Shown here piece after piece: positions 45,891 through 55,437 of a stretch of 64,000 bases of DNA. Below the pieces are notes generated by a model, which was not told where the DNA came from, ran no database searches, and saw nothing but the letters and a program-made list of their open reading frames with translations. This stretch comes from an uncultured Lachnospiraceae bacterium (lineage in GTDB: Bacteria > Bacillota > Clostridia > Lachnospirales > Lachnospiraceae): positions 28,870 through 92,869 of the forward strand of contig CANBFE010000014.1 in the NCBI GenBank assembly GCA_947367855.1. Reading direction: 5' to 3'. Every line of letters begins with the position of its first letter. The first letter of the stretch is position 1. The position numbers and the translations under genes were made by a program.

Positions 45891-47003
45891 TCAGGCGTCC
45901 TCTTCCACCGGTGTCTCAACTGCCGCGTCCACATCATCCTGTACTGCTTCGGAAAGTCCCATAGCCTTTATGCTCAGGGAAATCTTCTTGTCGGCCTCGT
46001 TAAAATCAACGATCTTTGCCGTGATCTCTTCACCTATATTCAATACGTCTGCAGGCTTCTCCACATGCTCCCTGGAAATCTGGGATACATGAAGCAGCGC
46101 GTCCACTCCGGGCTCCAGTTCAATAAAAGCGCCAAAGTCCGTCATCCTGGCAACCCTGCCCGTGACAATATTGCCGATGGCATACTTGTCAGCAGCGTCT
46201 CTCCAGGGATTCTCGTCCTCAAACTTCAGGGAAAGTGCCACCTTGCTTCCGTTGATCTCCTTGATCAGCACATTCAGCTTATCTCCTACCCTGAATACTT
46301 TCTTGGGATGTTCCACATGTCCCCAGGACATCTCGGAAATATGAAGCAGTCCGTCAGCGCCGCCGAGGTCAACAAAGGCTCCGAAATCCGTCACATTCTT
46401 TACGACGCCTTCCACCACATCGCCCTCATGAATCCTCTCAAACAGCTCTCTCTGCATCTCTGCCTTGCGGGCTACGATAAGCTGCCTGCGGTCGCCGATG
46501 TAGCGTCTTCTCTTGGGATTGTACTCGCTGATCACAAATTCGATCTCCTGTCCCATATACTTGTTCAGATCTTTTTCATAAGTATCCGAAACAAGGCTTG
46601 CGGGAATAAATACTCTCACTTCCTCTACGACAACACTCAGTCCGCCCTCAAGCACCTGCACCACGGATGCCTTCAGCACTTCCCTGTTGTTGTACGCTTC
46701 CTCGATTCTCTTGTTGCCTCTGTCAGCGGCCAGACGCTTGTAAGTCAGCACTACCTGTCCTTCTCCATCATTCACCTTCAGGATTTTCACTTCCATGACA
46801 TCCCCGGGCTTTACTACCGCTGTAAGGTCTACGCTGGAATCATTGGTATACTCATTCTTCGTAAGAATGCCATCGGACTTATATCCGATATTCAATACAA
46901 TCTCATCAGTCTTTACATCGATGACTGTGCCTTCGACCACATCTCCTGAGTGTATTGTCTTGATTGTGTCTTCCAACATCTGTTCAAAAGTTAATTCTGA
47001 CAT
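45891..47003 (-). CDS. rpsA: 30S ribosomal protein S1-like (four S1 domains)
   Basis: A 370-residue RNA-binding protein with four S1 domains (about 15-85, 100-170, 188-258, 275-345), the last two with the strong VxGxVxxxxDFGAFVxL pattern. It helps the ribosome handle mRNA or stabilises RNA. The start lies inside the ispH gene (20-base overlap, different frame) and has GAGGAGG. In many Clostridia the same two proteins are fused; here they are separate but translationally coupled. Confidence 0.93.
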   Translation of the reverse strand: MSELTFEQMLEDTIKTIHSGDVVEGTVIDVKTDEIVLNIGYKSDGILTKNEYTNDSSVDLTAVVKPGDVMEVKILKVNDGEGQVVLTYKRLAADRGNKRIEEAYNNREVLKASVVQVLEGGLSVVVEEVRVFIPASLVSDTYEKDLNKYMGQEIEFVISEYNPKRRRYIGDRRQLIVARKAEMQRELFERIHEGDVVEGVVKNVTDFGAFVDLGGADGLLHISEMSWGHVEHPKKVFRVGDKLNVLIKEINGSKVALSLKFEDENPWRDAADKYAIGNIVTGRVARMTDFGAFIELEPGVDALLHVSQISREHVEKPADVLNIGEEITAKIVDFNEADKKISLSIKAMGLSEAVQDDVDAAVETPVEEDA

Positions 47004-47871
47004 AATTTTGAACCTCCTCAATTAATTTGTTTGGGGTGGAAGCCCCCGCTGTAATACCCACCAGTCGAGCAGTTTTAGGTAATTCTAAACACAGGTCCTC
47101 GAGTGTCTGTATAAAATAGGTATGCGCACATTCCTCACTGCAGATTTCATACAATCTCCTGGTGTTGGAGCTGTGCTTACCGCCTATCACAATCATTACG
47201 TCAGCTTCTGCTGCAAGCGCCCTTGCAGAACGCTGGCGCTCTTCCGTAGCGTTACAGATAGTATTTACAACACTACCATTATAACCTCTTTCTTCCAAAA
47301 TTTCAACTATGCCTTGAAATTTATTGTAGTTAAATGTCGTTTGTGCCAACACACATACCTTTTTACCCTGGGAAAGCTCAAATTTCCGGGCTTCTTCTTC
47401 ATTTTTAATGACTGTGACAGGACCCCTGCACCATCCGATAATGCCTTCCACCTCCGGATGGCCGGCATTTCCGACAATGACAATATGCTTTCCTTTCCTG
47501 CTCTCCTCCTCCGCCTTCTTCTGGATCCGTCTCACAAAAGGGCAGGTTGCGTCGATGCATTCCAGATGCTTCGCCTGCAGGATGGTGAAGATCTCCTCCG
47601 GAACGCCATGGGCACGGATGATGACGCTGGCGGGAGACGCTGCCTCTGAATCCCCTGCCTCCTGCCCGGCTTCGGACAGTTCCGTCAGCTCTTCCCTGGT
47701 CTCCAGAACCCTGACGCCCTTTTCCGCCAGATCCCTCACCACTTCCTCATTGTTCACAATGGAACCATAGGTATAGATAGTTTTCCCGTTTTTTATCTGT
47801 TCATACACGGTATCCACAGCACGCTTCACGCCAAAGCAGAAACCCATGTGCTCCGCAAGTTTTACTTCCAT
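46984..47871 (-). CDS. ispH: 4-Hydroxy-3-methylbut-2-enyl diphosphate reductase
   Basis: A 295-residue iron-sulphur enzyme, last step of the MEP isoprenoid pathway (HMBPP to IPP and DMAPP). The three cluster cysteines are visible: Cys12 in MGFCFGVKRA, Cys in DATCPFVRRIQK and Cys in TICNATEERQ. The start has GGGAG. It lies 36 bases after cmk and overlaps rpsA. Confidence 0.96.
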   Translation of the reverse strand: MEVKLAEHMGFCFGVKRAVDTVYEQIKNGKTIYTYGSIVNNEEVVRDLAEKGVRVLETREELTELSEAGQEAGDSEAASPASVIIRAHGVPEEIFTILQAKHLECIDATCPFVRRIQKKAEEESRKGKHIVIVGNAGHPEVEGIIGWCRGPVTVIKNEEEARKFELSQGKKVCVLAQTTFNYNKFQGIVEILEERGYNGSVVNTICNATEERQRSARALAAEADVMIVIGGKHSSNTRRLYEICSEECAHTYFIQTLEDLCLELPKTARLVGITAGASTPNKLIEEVQNYVRINF

Positions 47872-47907
47872 ACAATCTCCCGCCTTCCGCAGACAGCCCG
47901 CAACAGT

Positions 47908-48576
47908 TCATGCCCTGGCCTGTCCGCAGAGTTTTGTTATTTCGGCTATCACTTCCTCCTGGGTCATGTCCGAGGTATCCACCAATACGGCATCCTCCGC
48001 CTGTTTTAAAGGAGACATCTCCCTGTGCATGTCGCGGTAGTCCCTGTCCTCGATATCCGCCTTGATCTGCTGCAAGTCGCAGATTTCTCCTTTGGCAGTC
48101 AGCTCATCGTATCTGCGCTTTGCCCGCACCTCGCTGCCGGCGGTGAGATAGATTTTCAGCTGCGCCTCCGGAAGCACGCAGGTGCCGATGTCACGCCCGT
48201 CCATGATGCAGTCGCTCCGGGCGGCAAGGGCTTTCTGGAGCCTGACCATGTTCTCCCGCACCAGGGGAACCGGACTGATAACAGAGGCGGCTTCCCCCAC
48301 CTCCTCGGTGCGGATATACCCGTTTACGTTTTCTCCGTTGAGACAGACTACCTGAACGCCGTCCTCATAGCGTATGGTAATATCCGCCCGGGTACAGTTT
48401 TCCGCTATCTTCCCGCTGTCCTTTAAGTCCACACCCTCCCGCAGCATAAACAGCGCCATGGCCCGGTACATCGCGCCTGTGTCCACATAGATCAGGCCCA
48501 GCTCCTTTGCCACCGCCCTGGCCACGGTGCTTTTTCCGGCCCCTGCGGGACCGTCCATTGCCACATTAAAGCTCAT
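47908..48576 (-). CDS. cmk: Cytidylate kinase
   Basis: A 222-residue kinase phosphorylating CMP and dCMP. The P-loop is DGPAGAGKST; DTGAMYRA, MDGRDIGTCVLP and KAKRRYDEL-like (RAKRRYDEL) blocks follow. Two ATGs are possible: the second (used) is eight bases after AGGAGG, while the first (48582) is only two bases after it. It lies in the conserved Clostridial flavoprotein-cmk-ispH-rpsA order. Confidence 0.95.
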   Translation of the reverse strand: MSFNVAMDGPAGAGKSTVARAVAKELGLIYVDTGAMYRAMALFMLREGVDLKDSGKIAENCTRADITIRYEDGVQVVCLNGENVNGYIRTEEVGEAASVISPVPLVRENMVRLQKALAARSDCIMDGRDIGTCVLPEAQLKIYLTAGSEVRAKRRYDELTAKGEICDLQQIKADIEDRDYRDMHREMSPLKQAEDAVLVDTSDMTQEEVIAEITKLCGQARA

Positions 48577-48621
48577 TTTCATATCCTCCTATCAAATTTA
48601 GTCTGACCCCCGGAACCGTAA

Positions 48622-50151
48622 TCAATCCAACGCGGGAAGCAGGACAGATGTCTTGCCGCTTCCGCAAAAAGAATGCAGTATCAGGGAATCCCCCTGAGAT
48701 ACCAGCTCCCTGGGCAGCTTAAAATACACATTCCCTTCTATGGTCTCGCCGACTGCCAGCATCTCTCCATACATATCCTCCAGTCCCAGATTTATGATAT
48801 CCTGCGGACGGTAAAGATTCGCCTCACTGTCGGCAATCATTCCGGAGAACTGATCCTCCGAGCCTGATTCAACCACGACGGGGAAAACCCTTACATCCAG
48901 GCTGCCTGTATTTTTCAGACGCAGCCGAATCCTGGTCCATACCTTCTCCTCATTGGACTCCACATAGAAAAAACCTGTTCCCATGCGCTCATAAAGCTCC
49001 ATCTCCAACAGCGTGACCTGGATGCCTCCCGCCTCCCCTGTCTGGTCCTGGGTCACCGCGTCTTCAAAGGCTTTCTGTATCTCCGGAAGCCGCTCCAGAC
49101 GCTCCGCCTCCATGGCCGCCTGCATTTTCTCCGGAGTGGAAAAAGAAATGTCCTGACCGGTGAAGGCCTGCACCGCATAGTAGGCGCGTCCCTCGCTTTC
49201 TTTTTCCACCAGTTCCTCATCTCCGCTCAAAACCTCATAGGAAACCACCGCTTCCCTGTTTTTGAATTCCTGGAAAAATCGTATTGTCAGCCCGTTTCCG
49301 GAAGCCGTAAAGCTGTCGTCCGTCACCTCCGTCACAAGCCCCTGCGACGATAAAACCTGATAAGTGCCGCCATAATTCAGTCCATATGCACCCTTGTTCA
49401 CCAGATCATATACGGTTATGCTTCCGTCCTCTCCTTCTCCCATGGCCCCGGTACACATGTCCTTGTACCGCTCTATGTCAGCCTCCGAGAACATCGCCTC
49501 ATCCCTGGGAATCATGTAGTTATATGAATTGAAGATATGGCAGAGCCTTAAGTCCTCCTTAAACTGCACAGGATCCAGTTCTGACGCCATGATGCCGAAT
49601 TCTTTATTTACCTGATATGTGTAGCGCGTCTTAATCCGGATCTGGTATCCCGGAAACTCCTTCTGCGTCTGCCCTTCCGGCTTAATCACGATCAGGCATG
49701 AACTCCGCAGCATCTCGAAGGCCCTGCTCTCCACACAGTCTGACACCAGTTTCACCACATTCTCCGCCAGAGAATCCAATTCGCCGTAATCCCGATAATA
49801 GATATACACATTATAATCGTCTTCTGCCTTTTCGCAGGAGAGTCCCAGACGCTCCGCTCCCCCGTAAAGCATCTGGGCCGCATAATCATCATGGTATCTC
49901 CAGTCCGCACTCTCCTCTATTTTGCCCTCCTCCACCGTAAACGTAACTTCCGGGTACTCCGCAAGCGTCACCTTGTAGGAAGGACTTCCTTCCGTCTCTT
50001 CCTTCTGAATCTCAAAATCCCAGGAACCGTATCGGGACTCCAGATAATCCCGGATTTCCTTCGTCTCCAGTCCCTGGACCATGCTGCAGCCGGTTACACC
50101 CAACAGGCAAATCATCACGGCTCCCCTCAAAACCCACCGAAAAAGATTCAT
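48622..50151 (-). CDS. Unknown lipoprotein
   Basis: A 509-residue exported lipoprotein (lipobox LGVTGC, Cys22). I do not recognise a known domain in the body. The N-terminal 100 residues look like a small alpha-beta domain of the kind seen in YxeA/DUF-type wall lipoproteins; the C-terminal 130 residues (about 380-509, with ELYERMGTGFFYVESNEEKVWTRIRLRLKN in outline and VGETIEGNVYFKLPRE) resemble the immunoglobulin-like DUF4352 fold. Its start overlaps the end of the upstream flavoprotein gene by four bases (ATGA), so it is coupled to it, although one is exported and the other cytosolic. Confidence 0.75.
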   Translation of the reverse strand: MNLFRWVLRGAVMICLLGVTGCSMVQGLETKEIRDYLESRYGSWDFEIQKEETEGSPSYKVTLAEYPEVTFTVEEGKIEESADWRYHDDYAAQMLYGGAERLGLSCEKAEDDYNVYIYYRDYGELDSLAENVVKLVSDCVESRAFEMLRSSCLIVIKPEGQTQKEFPGYQIRIKTRYTYQVNKEFGIMASELDPVQFKEDLRLCHIFNSYNYMIPRDEAMFSEADIERYKDMCTGAMGEGEDGSITVYDLVNKGAYGLNYGGTYQVLSSQGLVTEVTDDSFTASGNGLTIRFFQEFKNREAVVSYEVLSGDEELVEKESEGRAYYAVQAFTGQDISFSTPEKMQAAMEAERLERLPEIQKAFEDAVTQDQTGEAGGIQVTLLEMELYERMGTGFFYVESNEEKVWTRIRLRLKNTGSLDVRVFPVVVESGSEDQFSGMIADSEANLYRPQDIINLGLEDMYGEMLAVGETIEGNVYFKLPRELVSQGDSLILHSFCGSGKTSVLLPALD

Positions 50152-51572
50152 AAATTTTCTCCCTTCTTCTGCGTCTGGGAACTGCCGGCCAGATGTCCCG
50201 TGGACCAGGCAATCTGCAGATTATATCCTCCGGTCAGGGCGTCCACATCCAGTACTTCCCCTGCAAAATACAGCCCTTTCACCTTTTTGGACTCCATGGT
50301 GGAGGGATTGACTTCCTTCACGGAGACCCCTCCCCTGGTGATGATGGCTTCCTCAAAACCCCTTACCCCGGTGACTGTCAGCGGCAGTTTCTTGATCAGG
50401 GCGGCAAAACGCCTGCGCTCCTCCCTGGTGACTTCATTCACTTTCTTATCCGGATGAATGCCGGACAGCTCCACCATCACCGGAATCAGACTGGTCGGAA
50501 ATAATCCGCCCCAGGCGTTTTTAAACTGCTTTCCCTTATTTGCCTCCAGGTCCCGCAGCAGGCGGCGGTCCAGCTGTTCCAAGTCAAGAGCAGGCTTTAA
50601 GTCGATATAGAGCATTGCCTTAGACTGCCCGTAAAAACTGCTGGCAGACAGAACCAGTGGCCCGCTGACTCCGAAGTGGGTGAAGAGCATCTCTCCAAAA
50701 CCCTCGTAAACCTCCCTGCCGCCGCTGTTCATCCGCAGGGAGACATTTTTCAGCGACAATCCCATAAGCCGGGAGCACCACTTTTCTTCTATATTAAAGG
50801 GTACCAGTGACGGTCTCGTCTCCGTCACCTGATGCCCTGCCTTTCTGGCAAATCCATAACCGTCTCCCGTGGAACCTGTGGAAGGATAGGAAATGCCGCC
50901 TGTGCAGACAATGCAGCCGTCAGCGGAGAGCGTCCTGCCGTCAGCCAGACGGACTCCTGCAATCTTCCCCTTCGCAGTCTGCGCCTTCCCCTTTATTCCC
51001 GGCTTTCCGTCCTCCCTGGACTTTGCATGGCGCTTCCCGGGAAAACTGTTTTCCCCGGGCATACCGCTTTTCGTACCGTTTTCCCCGGCCCTTTCCGTGC
51101 AGCTTCCTGCATCGTCACCAGACGGTCCGTCTTCCGGAGATGCTGCCGCTTCCGGTTCCTCCAGAATCAGTTCCTTCACCGCTGTATGCAAAAGGATTTC
51201 CACCTTCCGCTTTTTCAATTCTCTCTGAAAGGCGGCAATCACATCCGACGAATGGTCCGACACGGGAAAAACCCGCTCTCCCCGTTCCGTCTTCAGGGGA
51301 CAGCCTGCCTTCTCCAGAAAGTCCATCACTGCCCGGTTATCATAATCATAGAAGGCGCTGTACAGGAACTTTCCATTGCTGCGGACATTGGCAAACAGCG
51401 TCTCCATGTCCGCGGCATTGGTCACATTGCAGCGGCCCTTGCCCGTGATGAACAGCTTTTTGCCCAACTTTTCGTTCTTTTCAATGAGGCAGACCCTGCA
51501 GCCCTGGTCTGCAGCCGCCAATGCAGCCATCATTCCCGCGGCGCCTCCGCCCACAACAATCACCTTTCTCAA
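50148..51572 (-). CDS. BaiN/HI0933-family flavoprotein
   Basis: A 474-residue NAD(P)/FAD-dependent oxidoreductase. The dinucleotide motif VIVVGGGAAGMMAALAAA is at the N-terminus, followed by KLFITGKGRCNVTN and a C-terminal GLYFAGEVLDVDALTGGYNLQIAWSTG. The family includes BaiN of bile acid 7-dehydroxylation, but most members have unknown substrates. Relative to the usual 410 residues there is a hydrophilic Glu/Gly/Lys/Ser-rich insertion at about 128-195. The start is taken as TTG with AGGAG nine bases before; a TTG at 51593 would add seven residues. Confidence 0.88.
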   Translation of the reverse strand: MRKVIVVGGGAAGMMAALAAADQGCRVCLIEKNEKLGKKLFITGKGRCNVTNAADMETLFANVRSNGKFLYSAFYDYDNRAVMDFLEKAGCPLKTERGERVFPVSDHSSDVIAAFQRELKKRKVEILLHTAVKELILEEPEAAASPEDGPSGDDAGSCTERAGENGTKSGMPGENSFPGKRHAKSREDGKPGIKGKAQTAKGKIAGVRLADGRTLSADGCIVCTGGISYPSTGSTGDGYGFARKAGHQVTETRPSLVPFNIEEKWCSRLMGLSLKNVSLRMNSGGREVYEGFGEMLFTHFGVSGPLVLSASSFYGQSKAMLYIDLKPALDLEQLDRRLLRDLEANKGKQFKNAWGGLFPTSLIPVMVELSGIHPDKKVNEVTREERRRFAALIKKLPLTVTGVRGFEEAIITRGGVSVKEVNPSTMESKKVKGLYFAGEVLDVDALTGGYNLQIAWSTGHLAGSSQTQKKGENL

Positions 51573-51653
51573 CGCCCTCTTCTCCTGTTCCAACCCAATT
51601 TCGGTTCTGCCGCATGTTCACGGCTTCGCCGCTCAACATAATATACCGTTCCT

Positions 51654-52082
51654 TCATGTCCCTAATAATTTCTGGTAAATATTCTGCCCGTGCATTTCGT
51701 GTATAACCTTATAGCCGCATTTCCCGTAAAAAGGATCCGCATCGGACCCCAAAGTAATATACCGAAATCCTGCCTTGACGGCTTCCTTCTCAAATCTATC
51801 CATCAATCCCCTGGTAATCCCCTGCCTGCGGTAATCCGGCGCACATGCTACAAACCCGCAGACCAGGCTCTCCGCGCTTTCCCGCCTGCCCAGGACGGCG
51901 GAAATCACATGGCCGCCCTCATGGGCATATACCAAAAGCTTATTGTCTGACTTTATTCTATCTTTCCAGTCATCGTATCTGTAATTCTCAATATCCCGCA
52001 GATGCTGTCCCAAAATGTCATAGCAAAAATCCAATACCTGCTTTAACTGCTCTTCTGTCTCAATATAAGATATCGCATACAT
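51654..52082 (-). CDS. GNAT-family N-acetyltransferase
   Basis: A 142-residue single-domain acetyltransferase. The acetyl-CoA-binding motif A reads CGFVACAPDYRRQGITRGLMDRFEKEA with the RRxGxxxGL pattern (Q/G-x-x-G). Substrate unknown. It precedes the flavoprotein gene by about 80 bases in the same direction and may be the first gene of that unit. Confidence 0.85.
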   Translation of the reverse strand: MYAISYIETEEQLKQVLDFCYDILGQHLRDIENYRYDDWKDRIKSDNKLLVYAHEGGHVISAVLGRRESAESLVCGFVACAPDYRRQGITRGLMDRFEKEAVKAGFRYITLGSDADPFYGKCGYKVIHEMHGQNIYQKLLGT

Positions 52083-52253
52083 ATTTTCAGCCCCCCTACA
52101 TCCATTACAGAAAATGGCAGAAAATACCGACGCGTCCTGCCTATCGCCCTGGCGCCGGCACTTCCTGCCGCTCTATCCTTTTCCGGAAAGGGAACTTTAC
52201 GCTGCTAAACCGCCGCGCCTCCCGGAACAGACTCTATAAAAACCTCCTACCCC

Positions 52254-53681
52254 TTATACAGGGTAAGCCCCGTTCTTGGTATCCGCCTGGGTCATGTCCA
52301 CCTTCTCCTGCTGTGCCTGACGGTACTTGAAGAAATCCATGGCAACCTGGGGGAACAACGCATAGGACAGCACGTCCTCATCCTGCTGCTTCCACTCCTT
52401 CATCTCGGACTCCAGTTTATCCATCTCATTCTCCAGCATATCCGCATAACGGCAGGTAATTCTCTCCTCGCCGGGGATAACCTTGTCGATGATCTCCTGG
52501 TTCATGGGCTTTACGGTCTGACCGTACTCGCCGCGCAGAACCGCCTTGGTCTCCTTGGTAGCCATCTTGTACCGCTCGCCCATAAGTACATTGAACACGG
52601 CCTGGGTACCCACGATCTGGGAGGAAGGCGTAACCAGGGGCGGCTCACCCAGATCCTTACGCACTTCGGGAATCTCCTTCAGCACATCGTAATATCTGTC
52701 TTCCGCGTTCTGCTCCTTCAGCTGACTCACCATGTTGGAAAGCATGCCGCCGGGCACCTGGTACAGCAATGTCTTGATATCCACGCCCATCACCTTGGGA
52801 TTGAGCAGACCGCTCTTCAAGCACTCATCCCTGTAAGGACGGAAGTAATCGGCGATCTCTGCCAGGAGATTCTGGTCAAATCCGGTATCGTAAGGCGTGC
52901 CCCGGAAAGTCTCCACCATAACCTCGGTAGCGGGCTGTGAAGTACCCAGAGCCAGAGGGCTCATGGCGGTGTCAATGACATCCACCCCTGCTTCCACTGC
53001 CTTCAGATAGGTCATGCTTGCCACGCCGGAGGTGTAGTGGGTATGCAGCTGTATGGGCAGCTTGGTGCCGCTCTTCATGGCAGTGATCAGCTCGGAAGCC
53101 TTATAAGGCACCAACAGACCAGCCATATCCTTGATACAGATGGAATCCGCGCCCATCTCCTCGATCTTCTTCGCCATATTCGTCCAGTACTCCAGAGTAT
53201 AGGCATCCCCCAAAGTATAGGACAGAGCAACCTGGGCATGGCCTCTGCCTTCCTGCTGCTTCATCCTGTTGGTGGCGTTTACGGCCTCCTGCAGATTGCG
53301 CAGGTCATTCAGACAGTCGAAAATACGAATGATATCAATACCGTTGGAGATGGACTTCTGTACGAAGGCATCCACCACGTCATCCGCATAGGGCCTGTAA
53401 CCCAGAATATTCTGGCCCCGGAACAGCATCTGCAGCTTTGTGTTCTTGAACCCGTCACGCAGCTTGCGCAGTCTCTCCCAGGGATCTTCCTTCAGGAAAC
53501 GAAGGGAAGCGTCAAAAGTAGCGCCGCCCCAGCACTCTACGGAATGGTATCCCACCTTATCCATCTTCTCCACGATGGGAAGCATGAAATCGGTAGGCAT
53601 TCTCGTAGCAATCAGGGACTGGTGCGCGTCACGCAGTATGGTTTCCGTAATTTTAATCGGTTTTTTTGCTTGTTCTGACAT
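52254..53681 (-). CDS. oadA: Oxaloacetate decarboxylase alpha / pyruvate carboxyltransferase subunit
   Basis: A 475-residue carboxyltransferase of the HMGL-like TIM barrel family (residues 10-about 280), with ETILRDAHQSLIATR, the metal-binding HTHYTSG and the conserved-lysine region ADSICIKDMAGLL. A C-terminal PYC_OADA domain follows (about 300-455). It lacks a fused biotinyl domain, which is supplied by the separate carrier gene in the cluster. It transfers carboxyl from oxaloacetate to biotin (or back) next to the Na+ pump OadB, 27 bases upstream. Confidence 0.93.
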   Translation of the reverse strand: MSEQAKKPIKITETILRDAHQSLIATRMPTDFMLPIVEKMDKVGYHSVECWGGATFDASLRFLKEDPWERLRKLRDGFKNTKLQMLFRGQNILGYRPYADDVVDAFVQKSISNGIDIIRIFDCLNDLRNLQEAVNATNRMKQQEGRGHAQVALSYTLGDAYTLEYWTNMAKKIEEMGADSICIKDMAGLLVPYKASELITAMKSGTKLPIQLHTHYTSGVASMTYLKAVEAGVDVIDTAMSPLALGTSQPATEVMVETFRGTPYDTGFDQNLLAEIADYFRPYRDECLKSGLLNPKVMGVDIKTLLYQVPGGMLSNMVSQLKEQNAEDRYYDVLKEIPEVRKDLGEPPLVTPSSQIVGTQAVFNVLMGERYKMATKETKAVLRGEYGQTVKPMNQEIIDKVIPGEERITCRYADMLENEMDKLESEMKEWKQQDEDVLSYALFPQVAMDFFKYRQAQQEKVDMTQADTKNGAYPV

Positions 53682-53708
53682 TTACGAATTTCCTCCATCA
53701 ATTATATT

Positions 53709-54860
53709 TTAGAACACTCCAAAGATCGCCATAAAGGTACCTGCCGCAACTGCCGTTCCGATAACGCCCGCCACATTGGGACCCATGGCATGCATCAGCA
53801 GGAAGTTGGTGGGATCCGCCTCCGCGCCCACCTTCTGGGACACACGGGCCGCCATGGGAACCGCGGACACGCCTGCGGAACCGATCAGAGGATTGATCTT
53901 GCCGTGGGTCAGCCTGCACATAAGCTTACCGAAGAGCACGCCCGCCGCCGTACCGAAGGCAAAGGCAATCAGACCAAGAGCCACAATCTTCAGGGTTCCC
54001 CAGTTCAGGAATGCTTCCGCACTGGTGGTAGCGCCTACGGAAGTGCCCAACAGGATAACCACGATATACATCATGGCATTGGAAGCGGTCTCGGTAAGCT
54101 GTCTTACCACACCGGACTCCTTGAACAGATTACCCAGCATCAGCATACCAACCAAAGGCGCCGTGGTAGGAAGAATCAGGCAGACCACGATGGTGATGAT
54201 GATGGGGAACAGGATCTTCTCCAGTTTGGAAACCGGACGCAGCTGACCCATCTTGATCTTCCGCTCCTTCTCGGTGGTAAAGAGCTTCATGATGGGCGGC
54301 TGAATAATCGGCACCAGTGACATGTAGGAATAAGCAGCCACGGCAATGGGTCCCAAAATCGCAGTCTGTCCCAGTTTGCTTGCCAGGAAGATGGAGGTAG
54401 GGCCGTCAGCGCCGCCGATGATGGAGATGGCCGCTGCCGCCATGTCGTTAAATCCTAAGAAGATGGCTCCGAAATACGCCGCAAAAATACCGAACTGCGC
54501 CGCCGCACCCAGAAGAAAGCTCTTGGGATTGGCGATCAGGGGACCGAAGTCCGTGGAAGCACCCACGCCCATGAAGATCAGGGACGGCAGGAGCGCCCAT
54601 TCGTCCAGTATATAGAAATAATACAGCAGACCGCCCACACCGTTGGGGGCGTCCTCCGCATGGAGCATGATGTCGGGATAGATGTTCACCAACAGCATAC
54701 CGAAGGCTATGGGAAGTAAGAGCAGGGGCTCGTACTCATGCCGGATAGCCAGATAAAGGAAAAAGCACGCAACCGCTATCATCAGATAGTTGCCCCAGGT
54801 CAGATTGAAAAAGGCAGTCTGATGAATGAGGTTGTTCAGCGTAGAACTTATATATTCCAT
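53709..54860 (-). CDS. oadB: Na+-pumping decarboxylase beta subunit
   Basis: A 383-residue membrane protein with about nine to eleven helices. It has the family blocks GVGASTDFGPLIANPKSFLLGAAAQFG and SIIGGADGPTSIFLASKL, which contain the Asp residues for Na+ and the carboxybiotin path. It decarboxylates carboxybiotin and exports Na+. The same subunit serves oxaloacetate, methylmalonyl-CoA and glutaconyl-CoA decarboxylases, so it does not fix the substrate. Confidence 0.95.
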   Translation of the reverse strand: MEYISSTLNNLIHQTAFFNLTWGNYLMIAVACFFLYLAIRHEYEPLLLLPIAFGMLLVNIYPDIMLHAEDAPNGVGGLLYYFYILDEWALLPSLIFMGVGASTDFGPLIANPKSFLLGAAAQFGIFAAYFGAIFLGFNDMAAAAISIIGGADGPTSIFLASKLGQTAILGPIAVAAYSYMSLVPIIQPPIMKLFTTEKERKIKMGQLRPVSKLEKILFPIIITIVVCLILPTTAPLVGMLMLGNLFKESGVVRQLTETASNAMMYIVVILLGTSVGATTSAEAFLNWGTLKIVALGLIAFAFGTAAGVLFGKLMCRLTHGKINPLIGSAGVSAVPMAARVSQKVGAEADPTNFLLMHAMGPNVAGVIGTAVAAGTFMAIFGVF

Positions 54861-54933
54861 TTGTTGACCTCCTGTTGTTCTTCACATCGAAGAGGCGGAT
54901 TATGCCTTTCAATGCGCATTACCTCTTATCCGA

Positions 54934-55308
54934 TTAATTCAGGGTAGCTAACACGGCGCCTGCCTCAATCATATCGCCCACTGCCACATCTATGCTGGCT
55001 ACTGTTCCGTCTTCGGGAGCCACAACAGGAATTTCCATCTTCATCGCCTCGATGATAACCACGGCGTCGCCTCTCTTCACGGCATCGCCCACTTTCTTCT
55101 CCAGTTTGAAGACCTTTCCTGCAGCGCCTGCCTCCACCTTGATGCTGCCTGCGCCGCCTGCCGCCTTGGGAGCTGCAGCGGGAGCCGCCTTCGGAGCTGC
55201 CTTGGGCGCAGCGGGAGCCTTTGCCGCAACAGGCGCGCCTGTGGAAGCGCCTTCTTCTACCACTACGTCATATACGTTTCCATTAACGGTAATTGTATAA
55301 TTTTTCAT
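54934..55308 (-). CDS. Biotin carboxyl carrier protein of the decarboxylase
   Basis: A 124-residue biotinyl protein. The N-terminal 20 residues are a short beta segment; an Ala/Pro/Lys-rich flexible linker (about 24-54) leads to the biotinyl domain (about 55-124) with the biotin lysine Lys90 in EAMKME. The Ala/Pro linker lets biotin swing between the carboxyltransferase and the membrane pump, as in MmdC/GcdC and OadC proteins. Confidence 0.94.
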   Translation of the reverse strand: MKNYTITVNGNVYDVVVEEGASTGAPVAAKAPAAPKAAPKAAPAAAPKAAGGAGSIKVEAGAAGKVFKLEKKVGDAVKRGDAVVIIEAMKMEIPVVAPEDGTVASIDVAVGDMIEAGAVLATLN

Positions 55309-55437
55309 TACGATTTCCTCCTAAAATGAATTGCTTTGATGGTTCGCCCGTCTCCGGACTTTTTCCTGATACATTTTATATCCTGCGGTTTTACCTTACA
55401 GTTCATCCCTGTCTGCAGGGACATTCCTCTGTGATTC

